Source: Burkholderiales bacterium
GTDB taxonomy: Bacteria; Pseudomonadota; Gammaproteobacteria; Burkholderiales; Burkholderiaceae_C
Assembly: GCA_016703325.1 (NCBI GenBank)
Contig: JADJCH010000014.1
Coordinates: forward strand, 1 to 64,000
Direction: 5' to 3'
Length of the DNA: 64,000 bases
Position numbers and translations under genes: made by a program. This document shows, piece by piece, positions 40,178-48,356 of the stretch. How positions within the stretch are numbered: position 1 is the stretch's first letter; the number at the start of each line of letters is the position of its first letter. Below the pieces are notes generated by a model. It searched no databases and had not been told where the DNA came from. It saw only the letters and a program-made list of their open reading frames with translations.

Positions 40178-40612
40178 GCTGCTGCGTCGCCGGCGCAGGT
40201 GGCCGCCGGGTTTGAAGAATCCAGGTGTGACCAGACGAATGAGATTGCAGCCTGGTCGGCGCATCTTGTAAGCAATTCAGTCGCGGTCGACCGGATCCCG
40301 GCTTCGCAATACTTCACGAATGGCGGGTCTCGGAGGGTGCGCCTCTCTGGGAAAACCGCCCATTCCCGACCGACCCGGGCCGGCAGTGAAAAAGTACAAC
40401 CTGACACGGCAGGGCTGCCGGGTGCAGGCATCCTTCATCCATCGAATCCATCGATCTGCATGCAACAGGCCGGAAGCTTGATTTCTCCGGCCCTGGGGAA
40501 GCCTTTTCGCCGATTTCCACCAGAAGTTTCGATGAGGATTTTCGGGTTTCTCTGAAAGTACTGATTCGATGTCTTTTTTTCGGTTTTTTTGGGTATCACA
40601 AAGGGGAATTCC
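40178..40612 (+). other. 435-bp non-coding region of lower GC, upstream of the lipoprotein pair
   Basis: No gene is visible here. The region has clearly more A+T than its surroundings. It holds a tandem 9-bp repeat (40437-40454), a GGCCGGA/TCCGGCC stem-loop at 40468-40492 without a U-tract, and two T-tracts just before the ribosome binding site (40574-40580, 40584-40590). It must contain the promoter of the first lipoprotein gene; I could not point to a convincing -35/-10 pair. Confidence 0.6.
40437..40454 (+). promoter_or_regulatory. tandem 9-bp direct repeat ATCCATCGA x2, possible regulator site
   Basis: ATCCATCGA occurs twice with no gap, about 160 bp upstream of the first lipoprotein start. 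LytTR regulators such as the neighbouring AlgR homologue recognise 9-bp direct repeats, normally with a spacer, so a link to that regulator is a guess. Confidence 0.3.
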
Positions 40613-42319
40613 ATGACGGACATGAAATTGCGCTGGTTTGCGTTGTCACTGATGACGCTGGCGATCACGGGCTGCGGGGGTGGTTCGGGAACCGCCGACG
40701 AAGCCGAACTGGACATGACCGACGAAGAGATCGCCGCGGCCGTGGCGGACGGGACGATGACCGCTGCTGCCGCCGCGCGTTATGCCCGCACCTTGAACGT
40801 GGTGGTGAGTGGCAATGGCCAGGTCAGCAGCAGCCCGGCCGGCATCCAGTGCGGAGCCGGGGCGTCGGACTGCAGCGAAACCTACCGTCGGCGCAGCAAG
40901 GTGGCCCTCACCGCGAAGGCCACTGCAGGCGCAGCGTTCACCGGATGGTCGGGCGCCTGCAGCGGCAGCGCTCCCACCTGCACCGTCGATGTCAGGGGCA
41001 GCCGGACCGTGTCCGCCAACTTCTCCGGGGATCCCGCGCCCAGCCCCACGCCTGCTCCGACGCCGAGCCCATCTCCCTCTCCCAGCCCGACGCCTGCGCC
41101 GACCCCGGCGCCGACGCCTGCCCCAACCCCCGCACCCACGCCGGCGCCCACACCGGCACCTACACCCGCTCCCACCCCTGCACCGACCCCAGCCCCCGCC
41201 CCGGCGACCGCCAACCTGTGCGACGGCCTGGTCACCGACAAGGTGGCCCATCCGATGGGAACGGTGACCAAGCCGGCACTGCTGGGCAGCTACACCGACC
41301 CGCAGTTCAAGACCACCATCCGTCGCGTCACCGACGCGAAGGCTCAGTTCGGCGCCAGTTATGCCAAGCCGGTGTATTCGACGATGCCGGCCTGGAACGT
41401 CGATGAAACCTATCTGATCCTGTATGTTCCCGGCAGCGGCCATAAACTGTTCAACGGCAAGACTTATGCCTTCATCCGCAACCTGAGCATCAGCCCGGCG
41501 GATATTGAACATGTGTACTGGTCTGGTACCGATCCGGATGCGCTGTATTTCCCCAGCGGTTCAACCCTGAAGTTGTATCGGCCCAGCAGCAATACCACCG
41601 AGACGGTGAAAACGTTCACATCCTCGGTGAGTTTTGGCGGGGACCCGATTTATGGGGATTGGGCGTCCAAGGTGTACGGTTTCCAGGGCGGCAGCAGCGG
41701 CATTCTGTACAACGTGGACAGCGGGGTGCAGACCAACGGTGCGGGCAGCGGCACGCCGCGGGTGTCGGCATCGGGCCAGTTGTATGTGCAGGGCAAGAAC
41801 GTCTACAGCGTGGCGGGCAACACCCTGCAGCGCACGATGACGCTCGACACCGGCGAGCACGGGGCCATCGGCAAGCTGGCCAACGGGCAGGACTTCTGGG
41901 CGGCAACGCAGTTCGACCTGTCGGGCAGCCGCAACGGCAACCTGATCGTCTACAACCTCACCACCGGTGTGGAGACGGCGGTGATCGGCCAGTCCAACGG
42001 CTGGGGATATCCGCGCACGGGCACCCACGTGTCGGCCCACGCGATCAAGAACCCGGGCTGGGTGGCGGTGTCCATGACGGGCAACCCCTCCGGGCAGGGC
42101 TACCTGGACCAGGAGATCGCCCTGGCCAACGTCAACACCGGTGTGGTCTGCCGGGTGGCGCACCACCGCTCCTACGGGCAGGAAGGGACCATCGGCTACT
42201 GGGCCGAACCTCACGTCAACATCAGCCCCAGTGGCACGCGGATGATCTACGCCTCCGACTGGAACAACGGTTCGACGGTGGACACCTACGTGGTCGAGCT
42301 GCCCAGCTACAAGCCTTGA
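40613..42319 (+). CDS. lipoprotein with Pro-Thr/Ser-Pro linker and beta-propeller-like domain (paralogue 1)
   Basis: 568 aa. Lipoprotein signal MKLRWFALSLMTLAITGCGG with the lipobox Cys near residue 22. Residues about 60-140 form a repeat of the InlB B-repeat/Bacterial-repeat kind (KVALTAKATAGAAFTGWSGACSG). A 57-aa Pro-rich linker (APTPAPTP...) then leads to a domain of about 370 aa with propeller-like blade motifs (MPAWNVDETYLILYVP; EPHVNISPSGTRMIYASDW). I do not recognise a catalytic site. A very similar domain is in the next gene, 75% or more by eye over most of its length. ATG 40613 follows AAGGGG. Likely surface or periplasmic, role unknown. Confidence 0.75.
   Translation: MTDMKLRWFALSLMTLAITGCGGGSGTADEAELDMTDEEIAAAVADGTMTAAAAARYARTLNVVVSGNGQVSSSPAGIQCGAGASDCSETYRRRSKVALTAKATAGAAFTGWSGACSGSAPTCTVDVRGSRTVSANFSGDPAPSPTPAPTPSPSPSPSPTPAPTPAPTPAPTPAPTPAPTPAPTPAPTPAPTPAPAPATANLCDGLVTDKVAHPMGTVTKPALLGSYTDPQFKTTIRRVTDAKAQFGASYAKPVYSTMPAWNVDETYLILYVPGSGHKLFNGKTYAFIRNLSISPADIEHVYWSGTDPDALYFPSGSTLKLYRPSSNTTETVKTFTSSVSFGGDPIYGDWASKVYGFQGGSSGILYNVDSGVQTNGAGSGTPRVSASGQLYVQGKNVYSVAGNTLQRTMTLDTGEHGAIGKLANGQDFWAATQFDLSGSRNGNLIVYNLTTGVETAVIGQSNGWGYPRTGTHVSAHAIKNPGWVAVSMTGNPSGQGYLDQEIALANVNTGVVCRVAHHRSYGQEGTIGYWAEPHVNISPSGTRMIYASDWNNGSTVDTYVVELPSYKP
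41033..41206 (+). repeat. Pro/Ala/Thr/Ser linker repeat in lipoprotein 1
   Basis: The low-complexity stretch encodes repeats of (Pro-Thr-Pro-Ala) and (Pro-Ser). Codons for the same residue vary, so the DNA repeat is imperfect. It is a protein spacer, not a CRISPR or satellite array. Confidence 0.85.
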
Positions 42320-42397
42320 ACGCAAACCTGCAGCATCGGTGCATTTCGTGCGACTTTGGACCGGGATGCACCGTTGCTGTCTGGATCGTCATCTTCG

Positions 42398-42442
42398 GGC
42401 CGGCCGGAGCGAGGCACAGTTCTCGCTGGCCGGCCGATTTTT
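42398..42442 (+). terminator. strong Rho-independent terminator after lipoprotein 1
   Basis: GGCCGGCC-GG-AGCGAG pairs with CTCGCT-GGCCGGCC, with a 2-nt bulge and an 8-nt loop, followed by GATTTTT. It lies between the two paralogues and suggests the second gene has its own promoter or relies on read-through. Confidence 0.75.
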
Positions 42443-42481
42443 GAGTGGGGCCAGGCCACTGTCACGCATGGGAGTCTCTCG

Positions 42482-43768
42482 ATGAAGCTTGGAAACGGTT
42501 GCACGACACGCATGCGCCTGCGCCGCCTGTCACTGCTGATGGCTGCTGTGATGGCGGTCAGCGCCTGCGGCGGTGGGGGTGGATCTTCAGCAGAAGCGCC
42601 GGCTCCCGGGCCGTCGCCGGCGCCTGCGCCCTTCCCGACGGTGGATCCGAGCAACCTGTGCGAGAACCTGGTGCAGGATCAGGCGGCGCATCCGATGACG
42701 GCGGTGACCAAGCCGACTCTGCTGGGCAGCTACACCGACCCGAACTTCCTGACCACCGTTCGCCGCATCACCGATGCGAAGGCGCAGTTCAATGCCGACT
42801 ACGCGAAGCCGGTGTACTCGACGATGCCTGCCTGGAATGCGGATGAAACCTACCTGATCCTGTATGTGCCGGGGCAAGGCCACAAGCTGTTCAACGGCAA
42901 GACCTACGCCTTCATCCGCAACCTGGAGATCGACACCGCGGACATCGAGCATGTCTACTGGTCGTCCACCGACCCGGACCTGCTGTACTACCCCAACGGC
43001 CGTGCACTGATGGTGTACCACCCGAGCACCGACCAGTCCGAGACGCTGAAGACCTTCTCCGCCACGGACGTCAGCTTCGGTGGTGACCCGATCTATGGCG
43101 ACTGGTCGTCCAACCTGTTCGGGTTCCAGTCCAACTCCGGACCCTTGCTGTGGTGGCGTACGTCGGGCGCGTTGGTCAACGGCCCGACCGGCACTGGCGC
43201 GCCGCAGATTTCGTCGTCCGGCGCCTACTACGTGTTCGGCCAGAACCTCTATGACACATCGACCAACGCGCTGGTTCGGGCGATGACGATCAACGCCACC
43301 GAACACGGCGCCACCGGTCGGCTGGCCAATGGCGACGACATCTGGGTGTCCACGCAGTTTGACCTGCCCGACGGCAGCAACGGCAACCTGATCGTCGAAA
43401 ACCTGCGCACCGGCGCGGTCACGACGGTGATCGGTGAAGCCAACGGCTGGGACTACCCGCGGGTGGGCACCCATGTGTCGGCCCATGCGGTCAAGAACCC
43501 GGGTTGGGTGGCGGTGTCGATGACGGGCAACACCGAAGGGACCGACTACCTGGACCGTGAGATCGCCCTGGCCAACGTCAACACCGGAGTGGTCTGCCGG
43601 GTGGCGCACCACCGCTCCTATGGACAGGAAGGGAACATCGTCTACTGGGCCGAGCCGCATGTGAACATCAGCCCCAGCGGCACGCGCATGATCTTCGCCT
43701 CCGACTGGAACAACGGCTCCACCGTGGACACCTACGTGGTCGAACTGCCCAGCTACCAGCAACCCTGA
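42482..43768 (+). CDS. lipoprotein with beta-propeller-like domain (paralogue 2)
   Basis: 428 aa. Lipoprotein signal MRLRRLSLLMAAVMAVSACGG, with a short Pro-rich spacer (SPAPAPFPT) in place of the repeat domain and long linker of its neighbour. The propeller-like domain matches the upstream paralogue closely: shared YAKPVYSTMPAWN, GHKLFNGKTYAFIRNL, DIEHVYWS, SFGGDPIYGDW, VSAHAVKNPGWVAVSMTGN, ANVNTGVVCRVAHHRSYGQE. The Pro-Ala-Trp plus Gly-Asn-Leu blade repeats recall WD40/PD40 propellers and the fold of some polysaccharide lyases. Catalytic residues are not identified. The GGGAGTCTCTCG ribosome site precedes ATG 42482. Probably a duplication. Confidence 0.75.
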   Translation: MKLGNGCTTRMRLRRLSLLMAAVMAVSACGGGGGSSAEAPAPGPSPAPAPFPTVDPSNLCENLVQDQAAHPMTAVTKPTLLGSYTDPNFLTTVRRITDAKAQFNADYAKPVYSTMPAWNADETYLILYVPGQGHKLFNGKTYAFIRNLEIDTADIEHVYWSSTDPDLLYYPNGRALMVYHPSTDQSETLKTFSATDVSFGGDPIYGDWSSNLFGFQSNSGPLLWWRTSGALVNGPTGTGAPQISSSGAYYVFGQNLYDTSTNALVRAMTINATEHGATGRLANGDDIWVSTQFDLPDGSNGNLIVENLRTGAVTTVIGEANGWDYPRVGTHVSAHAVKNPGWVAVSMTGNTEGTDYLDREIALANVNTGVVCRVAHHRSYGQEGNIVYWAEPHVNISPSGTRMIFASDWNNGSTVDTYVVELPSYQQP

Positions 43769-43891
43769 CAGGTTGTCCCCTGAATGTTCGTGTTGGCGTC
43801 CACTCGTCAGGTTGGACCTGAAGCCGCTCGCGTGCCACCACCTCGAACGACACCCCGGGTTCAAGCGGACCTCAGCGGAACTACACGGGCA

Positions 43892-43927
43892 AAAAAAAGC
43901 CCCAGAGCATTGATTCTCTAGGGCTTT
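43892..43927 (-). terminator. Rho-independent terminator of tRNA-Ala
   Basis: On the minus strand AAAGCCCTAGAG, loop AATCAATG, CTCTGGGGCTTT (one mismatch) is followed by a run of T (eight in total with those closing the stem), 33 bp past the tRNA 3' end. On the plus strand the same hairpin lacks a long T-run and would be only a weak terminator for lipoprotein 2. Confidence 0.85.
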
Positions 43928-43959
43928 CGGTGCCAAGCGGCGCTTGGCGGTGTCTCTTG

Positions 43960-44035
<76 letters not shown>

Positions 44036-44049
44036 ACGCGAGGGTCGCA

Positions 44050-44058
44050 ATGATAGCA
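44050..44058 (-). promoter_or_regulatory. extended -10 promoter of tRNA-Ala
   Basis: Minus-strand TGCTATCAT (extended TGn plus -10 TATCAT) ends 14 nt before the tRNA 5' end, with a G/C-rich discriminator GCGACCC, as usual for stringently controlled stable RNA promoters. No good -35 hexamer is present, which fits an extended -10 type. Confidence 0.5.
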
Positions 44059-44089
44059 GAGAAAATCCGGGCGGATCGATCTTGTGGGT

Positions 44090-44815
44090 TCAGCCGCGGC
44101 GGGCTCGGGCGCGGTCGAGGGCGGCCTGGATCACGGCGCGTTTGCGGTCCACCTCGGCGGGGGTGTTGGCCTGGGTGCGTTCTTTCAGGTGGTCCAGCTT
44201 GTGGCGGGCTTTGGCTTCCAGCCGTTCGCCGTGCTCGGCCTTCAGGCGCTGTTGCCGGGCCTGGCGGGTGGTGTAGCGCTGCCGGGCGGCGTCGGCGTCT
44301 GTGCGGCTCCAGGCCTGCCAGCCGCTGCGGCCCGGGGTGACGCTGGCCACTTCGATGCAGTCCACCGGGCAGGCCGGCAGGCACAGTTCGCAGCCGGTGC
44401 ATTGGGCTTCGATGACGCTGTGCATGTGTTTAGGGGCACCGACGATGCAGTCCACCGGGCAGGCCTGGATGCACAGGGTGCAGCCGATGCACCAGGCCTC
44501 GTCGATCCAGACGATGCTGCGTTCGGACTCGCTGCCGCAGGTGGGATCCAGTGCGGTGGCGGCCTGGCCAGTCAGCCGGGCCAGCCGTTCGATGCCTTCC
44601 TGGCCGCCGGGCGGGCAGCGGTTGATGGCCGCTTCGCCCGCGGCGATGGCCTGGGCGTAGGCACGGCAGTCGTCGTAGCCGCAGCGGGTGCACTGGGTCT
44701 GAGGCAGTTCGGCGTCGATGAGATCGATCGGCGCTGTCTGCCTCCGCAGGCTGTCGCCCGCGGGCGAAGGGCGCGATGGCTTCGCAGGATCGGTGTCGGT
44801 GACGGATGGATTCAA
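44090..44815 (-). CDS. rnfB: RnfB-type electron transport ferredoxin protein
   Basis: 241 aa from TTG 44815 (overlapping the upstream stop as TTGA). An N-terminal 4Fe-4S domain has TQCTRCGYDDCRAYAQAI and CPPGG, then two ferredoxin clusters CIGCTLCIQACPVDCI and CTGCELCLPACPVDCI. The C-terminal 70 aa are charged and probably helical. RnfB feeds electrons in the Rnf/Rsx membrane complex. No other rnf/rsx subunits are in the window, as is frequent in Burkholderiales for this short, soluble form lacking the N-terminal membrane anchor; it may serve as a free ferredoxin. Coupled to the thioesterase gene. Confidence 0.88.
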   Translation of the reverse strand: MNPSVTDTDPAKPSRPSPAGDSLRRQTAPIDLIDAELPQTQCTRCGYDDCRAYAQAIAAGEAAINRCPPGGQEGIERLARLTGQAATALDPTCGSESERSIVWIDEAWCIGCTLCIQACPVDCIVGAPKHMHSVIEAQCTGCELCLPACPVDCIEVASVTPGRSGWQAWSRTDADAARQRYTTRQARQQRLKAEHGERLEAKARHKLDHLKERTQANTPAEVDRKRAVIQAALDRARARRG

Positions 44816-45381
44816 GAGTCGGGGTCGAAGATGACGCAGGTGGAGCTGGCGTGTGCGTAGAGCGTGCCGTCCGGACCGATCAATTGTCCGTCGGCCGAGG
44901 CGATGCGATTGCCCACATGGACGGTGGTGCCGATGGCCCGCACCAGGGGGACCTGGTCGGTGAGCGGTCGCACACAGTTCACCTTGAACTCCACCGTCCG
45001 GTAGACCTTGCCTTGGGGCAACGTCGTGTGCACAGCGCAGGCGACCGCCGAATCCAGCAGGGTGGCGATCCAGCCGCCATGCACCGAACCCAGCGGGTTG
45101 TAGTGCTCAAACAGCGGGCGGCCCTGATAGACGGCACGGCCGAAGCTGGCTTCAACCAGCAGGAACTTGAGCGTGTGGGAAATTGGCGGCTGGGGGATTT
45201 CTCCGGTGAACATGGCCTCGAAGGCGCCCAGGCCGCTGCGGCTCATGAACTGCTCCGGCGCGCACAGACCAGGGCCGCGCAGGCGGGTGCGCAGAACGGC
45301 CTCTCGTTTGAGCCAGCGGTCCAGGGTGAGGGACTGGTCGGCAGGAGTGAGCGGTTCAGGGTCACGGTGCTGAGGTGTCAT
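44812..45381 (-). CDS. PaaI-family hotdog-fold thioesterase
   Basis: 189 aa. A non-conserved N-terminal extension of about 40 aa precedes the hotdog domain, with the active-site helix region NPLGSVHGGWIATLLDSAVACAV (GG plus Asp of the PaaI/4HBT group) and the later strand FKVNCVRPLTDQ. Members hydrolyse acyl-CoA or aryl-CoA thioesters. Its stop overlaps the rnfB TTG. The substrate is not predictable. Confidence 0.85.
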   Translation of the reverse strand: MTPQHRDPEPLTPADQSLTLDRWLKREAVLRTRLRGPGLCAPEQFMSRSGLGAFEAMFTGEIPQPPISHTLKFLLVEASFGRAVYQGRPLFEHYNPLGSVHGGWIATLLDSAVACAVHTTLPQGKVYRTVEFKVNCVRPLTDQVPLVRAIGTTVHVGNRIASADGQLIGPDGTLYAHASSTCVIFDPDS

Positions 45382-45461
45382 GGGATTGACTCGCGGTACA
45401 TCAGGATTTCGTCAGTGCACGGTGCATTGACTGCGAAACCGCAGGGTACTTCCATGGGTAT

Positions 45462-45495
45462 GAATGGCAATCCCCCATTCGAGTTAGGGCTAACT
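45462..45495. repeat. two short inverted repeats in the 120-bp gap before the thioesterase gene
   Basis: GAATGG/CCATTC (45462-45480) and AGTTAG-GG-CTAACT (45482-45495) lie just downstream of the GDT1 stop. The second is a perfect 14-bp dyad. Either could be an operator for thioesterase-rnfB or a processed 3' end. There is no U-run. Confidence 0.3.
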
Positions 45496-45501
45496 GCGAC
45501 A

Positions 45502-46077
45502 TCAGGTGCCGGCAAGTCCGCTCAACACCAGGACCCCCAGCACGGCAAACACCGCCGCGGCAATGCGGTGCACCACCTGCAGCGGCACGAAGCGGGTAGC
45601 TCGTTCGCCCAGCAGCACCGCGGGTACGTTGGCGATCATCATGCCGAGTGTGGTGCCGGCGGTAACTGTGACCAGCGCGTGGTATTTGGCGGCCAGCATC
45701 ACCGTGGCGATCTGGGTCTTGTCGCCCATCTCGGCCAGAAAAAACGCCGCCACGGTCAGGCCGAACACGCCCCAGCGGCCGGTACCGCCGCCTTCGACTT
45801 CATCGGCCTTGTCCGGGATCAACATCCACACCGCCACGGCCAGGAAGGAGGCGCCGAGGATCCAGCGCATCCACTGGGGGTCGATCTGCCGGGTCAGCCA
45901 GTCGCCCAGGGCCGCAGCGCCGGCATGGTTGGCCAGCGTGGCCACCAGGATGCCGAGCACGATGGGGATGGGTTTGCGGAAGCGGGCGGCCAGCAGCAGG
46001 GCCAGCAATTGGGTCTTGTCGCCGATTTCGCCGAGGGCGACGACGCCGGTGGACACGGCGAAGGCTTCGAAGGACAT
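45502..46077 (-). CDS. GDT1/TMEM165 (UPF0016) family cation exporter
   Basis: 191 aa, six hydrophobic segments in two halves, each with the signature E-x-G-D-K-T (ALGEIGDKTQLLALLL near residue 14 and FLAEMGDKTQIATVML near 112). Family members move Mn2+ or Ca2+ out of the cell in exchange for H+. In related bacteria they are under a Mn2+ riboswitch or MntR, but I could not find a riboswitch core upstream here. ATG 46077. Confidence 0.88.
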   Translation of the reverse strand: MSFEAFAVSTGVVALGEIGDKTQLLALLLAARFRKPIPIVLGILVATLANHAGAAALGDWLTRQIDPQWMRWILGASFLAVAVWMLIPDKADEVEGGGTGRWGVFGLTVAAFFLAEMGDKTQIATVMLAAKYHALVTVTAGTTLGMMIANVPAVLLGERATRFVPLQVVHRIAAAVFAVLGVLVLSGLAGT

Positions 46078-46202
46078 GGGAACGCAGCGCGGGGAAGTCG
46101 GCCGGTGCAGGGGCCTGGCCCATTGGGCGGGTGCTGTCACCGGGCGCTGCAGTGTACCGACCTCCGCCGCCGGTGCAGACACGCTGGTGCAGACTGGCGC
46201 CG

Positions 46203-48356
46203 TCAGCGCAGTGCAGGGAGCTGGCGCAAGCCGTTCTGCAGGCGTTGGCGGATCTGACCCAGTGTGGCGACACCAGAGGAGCCGCGGCTGGAGTCGGCAG
46301 CCGATGGGGCGGCGGCATAGCGCCAGGCGTCCAGGCGGCGCAGGGTGTCTGCGACTTCGGTGGCGGCTTGCGGCGCAGCAGATCCCCAGCGTTGCAGCAC
46401 CCGCTCGGCCAGGCTGCGCGGCGGCAACTCCGGGGCCTCGGTCAAGCCGCGCCGCAGCAGTGTGGCCTGTGTGCGGGCCAGCAGCCGCAGCCAGGGGTCG
46501 CGGCGCTGGCTGCGCCAGCCGTCCCAGGCCGCCCAGCCGGCGCCGGCCAGGCCCAGGGCGGCCAGCGCCAGCAGCAGGGTCCGCCCGGCGGTGAGCAGGT
46601 CGGGTTGCTCCCAGCCCAGGTCCTCCAGCAGGTCGCGCTGGCGCTGGCGGCCGTACTGCAGAACCCAGTCGTTCCAGCGGTGGTTCACCGCACCCCAGAC
46701 CTGGCGCAGCCGCTCCAGCAGCGCCGGGCTGACCTGCGTGAGCGCACCGCTCATCAGGCCGGGGGGCAACCGCAGGCGCAGGCCCTGGCGCACCCGGTCG
46801 GGGGCAACGGCGGCGGTGGGGTCGACGCGGGTCCAGCCCCGTTCGGGCAACCAGATCTCGGCCCAGGCATGTGCGTCGCTCTGCCGCACCTCCAGCAGGC
46901 CGTTGACCGGGTTGAACGCACCGCCCTGGTAGCCGGTGACGATGCGAGCGGGCACGCCCAGGCTGCGCATCACCACCACATAGGCGGCTGCGTAGTGTTC
47001 GCAAAAGCCGGTGCGGTGCGCGAGCCAGAAGTCGTCCACCGCGTCTTCGCGGTCGCCCGCCCGGCCTTCTCCGGGAGCCAGGGCGTACTGGAAGCCTGCG
47101 TTGCGGATGTGCTGCAGCAGCAGGTCGCTGGCCTGGGCAGCGAGCCGTTCGGCAGGCACACCGTCCAAGGGGCCACCGGGACGCCGCAGCGACGTGGACC
47201 AGGCGCGCGTCAGTGGGTGCACGTTGGCGGGCAGGGCCAGGTCGGCCGGCTTGACCAGTCCCTCCGGGATGATGCCGGTGCTCAAGTCGTAACTCATGCG
47301 CAGGTGGGCCAGGCCGCGCAGCTTGAGCCTCTCCTGGATCGGGCGCTGGGGCTGCCAGTGCAGGTCGTCGCGCAGGGCGAGCCACATGGCGGTGGAGTCC
47401 AGCTGTGGCTGCAAGGCGGTGAACTCCAGCAGAGGCAGGCTCGCCACCCGCAGCGGCTCGAAGGTGACTTCGTAGTCCACCGGCTGCTCCAGGGTGAGCT
47501 GGATGCGGCCGCTGCCTGGGGTGGGCGGAAGGCCTGGGGCGGGCGGGGCGCCCACGCCGCCATCGTCGGCCCGCCAGCGCCGGCCGTCGTACAGGCGCAG
47601 CACCGGGCCGCGGAAATACAGCGCCTCTCCCGCCGGCGGGGGGCGACCGAGGAAGTCCACCCGCATGGCCAGACTGTCGTCGCTGACCAGTTCGGCCACC
47701 TGGCCGAGCTCCAGATCGTCCGACAGGCCGGTGTGGCCAAGGTTCGAGGCCGGCTGGCCCCACAGCGGGGGCAGTCGCGGGAAGAACAGGAACAGCAACA
47801 GCACCAGCGGCATGCCGACCAGGGCGTGCCGCGCCGCCAGCCCCAGGGCCTGAGCCAGACCGGGGCGACCGCTCGGCATGTGAGCCAGGGCCAGCGCCCC
47901 CAGCAGCCCGGCCACCGATCCCAGCATCGCCAGCGCGGTGCCCAGCGACTGTGAATGCAGGAAGTTGGCCAGCACCAGCACGAAGCCCAGGAAGAACACC
48001 ACCACCGCATCGCGTCGCGCGCGCAGCTCCAGGGTCTTCAGGGCGGCCAGCAGCACCAGCAGGGACACACCCGCGTCCTTGCCCAGCAGGGTCTGGTGAC
48101 TCCACGCCGTGCCTACGGCCGCAACGGCCAGAGCCCCCAGCAGCACCCAGCGCGGCGGCAGCGGCGTATGACGCCAGGCCAGCCAGGCACGCCAGGCCAG
48201 TGCAGCGATGGCATAGGCACTGCACCATCCCGGCACATGCGAGAACAGCGGCAGCAGGGTCCAGCCGATTACACCGAGCAGGAACAGGGTGTCGCGGGCG
48301 TCACGGCTCATCGCCGTGCTGCTCCCGAAGGGGCTGTGCAGACGGAACCCGCTCAT
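46203..48356 (-). CDS. TgpA-type transglutaminase family membrane protein (DUF3488)
   Basis: 717 aa. About six N-terminal membrane helices (DUF3488/TgpA_N), a periplasmic transglutaminase-core domain with the Cys in TGFCEHYAAAYVVVMRSLG, His in DAHAWAEIWLP and Asp in RVDPTAAV, then a further helix (about residue 565) and a cytoplasmic DUF4129-like tail. TgpA of Pseudomonas is an essential transglutaminase-like protein. It overlaps the DUF58 gene as ATGA and is the last gene of the MoxR-DUF58-TgpA operon. Confidence 0.9.
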   Translation of the reverse strand: MSGFRLHSPFGSSTAMSRDARDTLFLLGVIGWTLLPLFSHVPGWCSAYAIAALAWRAWLAWRHTPLPPRWVLLGALAVAAVGTAWSHQTLLGKDAGVSLLVLLAALKTLELRARRDAVVVFFLGFVLVLANFLHSQSLGTALAMLGSVAGLLGALALAHMPSGRPGLAQALGLAARHALVGMPLVLLLFLFFPRLPPLWGQPASNLGHTGLSDDLELGQVAELVSDDSLAMRVDFLGRPPPAGEALYFRGPVLRLYDGRRWRADDGGVGAPPAPGLPPTPGSGRIQLTLEQPVDYEVTFEPLRVASLPLLEFTALQPQLDSTAMWLALRDDLHWQPQRPIQERLKLRGLAHLRMSYDLSTGIIPEGLVKPADLALPANVHPLTRAWSTSLRRPGGPLDGVPAERLAAQASDLLLQHIRNAGFQYALAPGEGRAGDREDAVDDFWLAHRTGFCEHYAAAYVVVMRSLGVPARIVTGYQGGAFNPVNGLLEVRQSDAHAWAEIWLPERGWTRVDPTAAVAPDRVRQGLRLRLPPGLMSGALTQVSPALLERLRQVWGAVNHRWNDWVLQYGRQRQRDLLEDLGWEQPDLLTAGRTLLLALAALGLAGAGWAAWDGWRSQRRDPWLRLLARTQATLLRRGLTEAPELPPRSLAERVLQRWGSAAPQAATEVADTLRRLDAWRYAAAPSAADSSRGSSGVATLGQIRQRLQNGLRQLPALR

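Noticed and set aside
41033..41206. Repeat resembling an array
   Set aside because: It is a degenerate coding repeat for a Pro/Ala/Thr linker with no constant spacers, so not a CRISPR.
46078..46202. Possible manganese (yybP-ykoY) riboswitch upstream of the GDT1 gene
   Set aside because: The conserved paired junction sequences are not found in the 125 bp, so I do not call it.
45502..48228. 908-codon open frame covering GDT1 and part of the transglutaminase gene
   Set aside because: Only its last 191 codons are a real gene (GDT1); the rest is out-of-frame reading of the TgpA gene.
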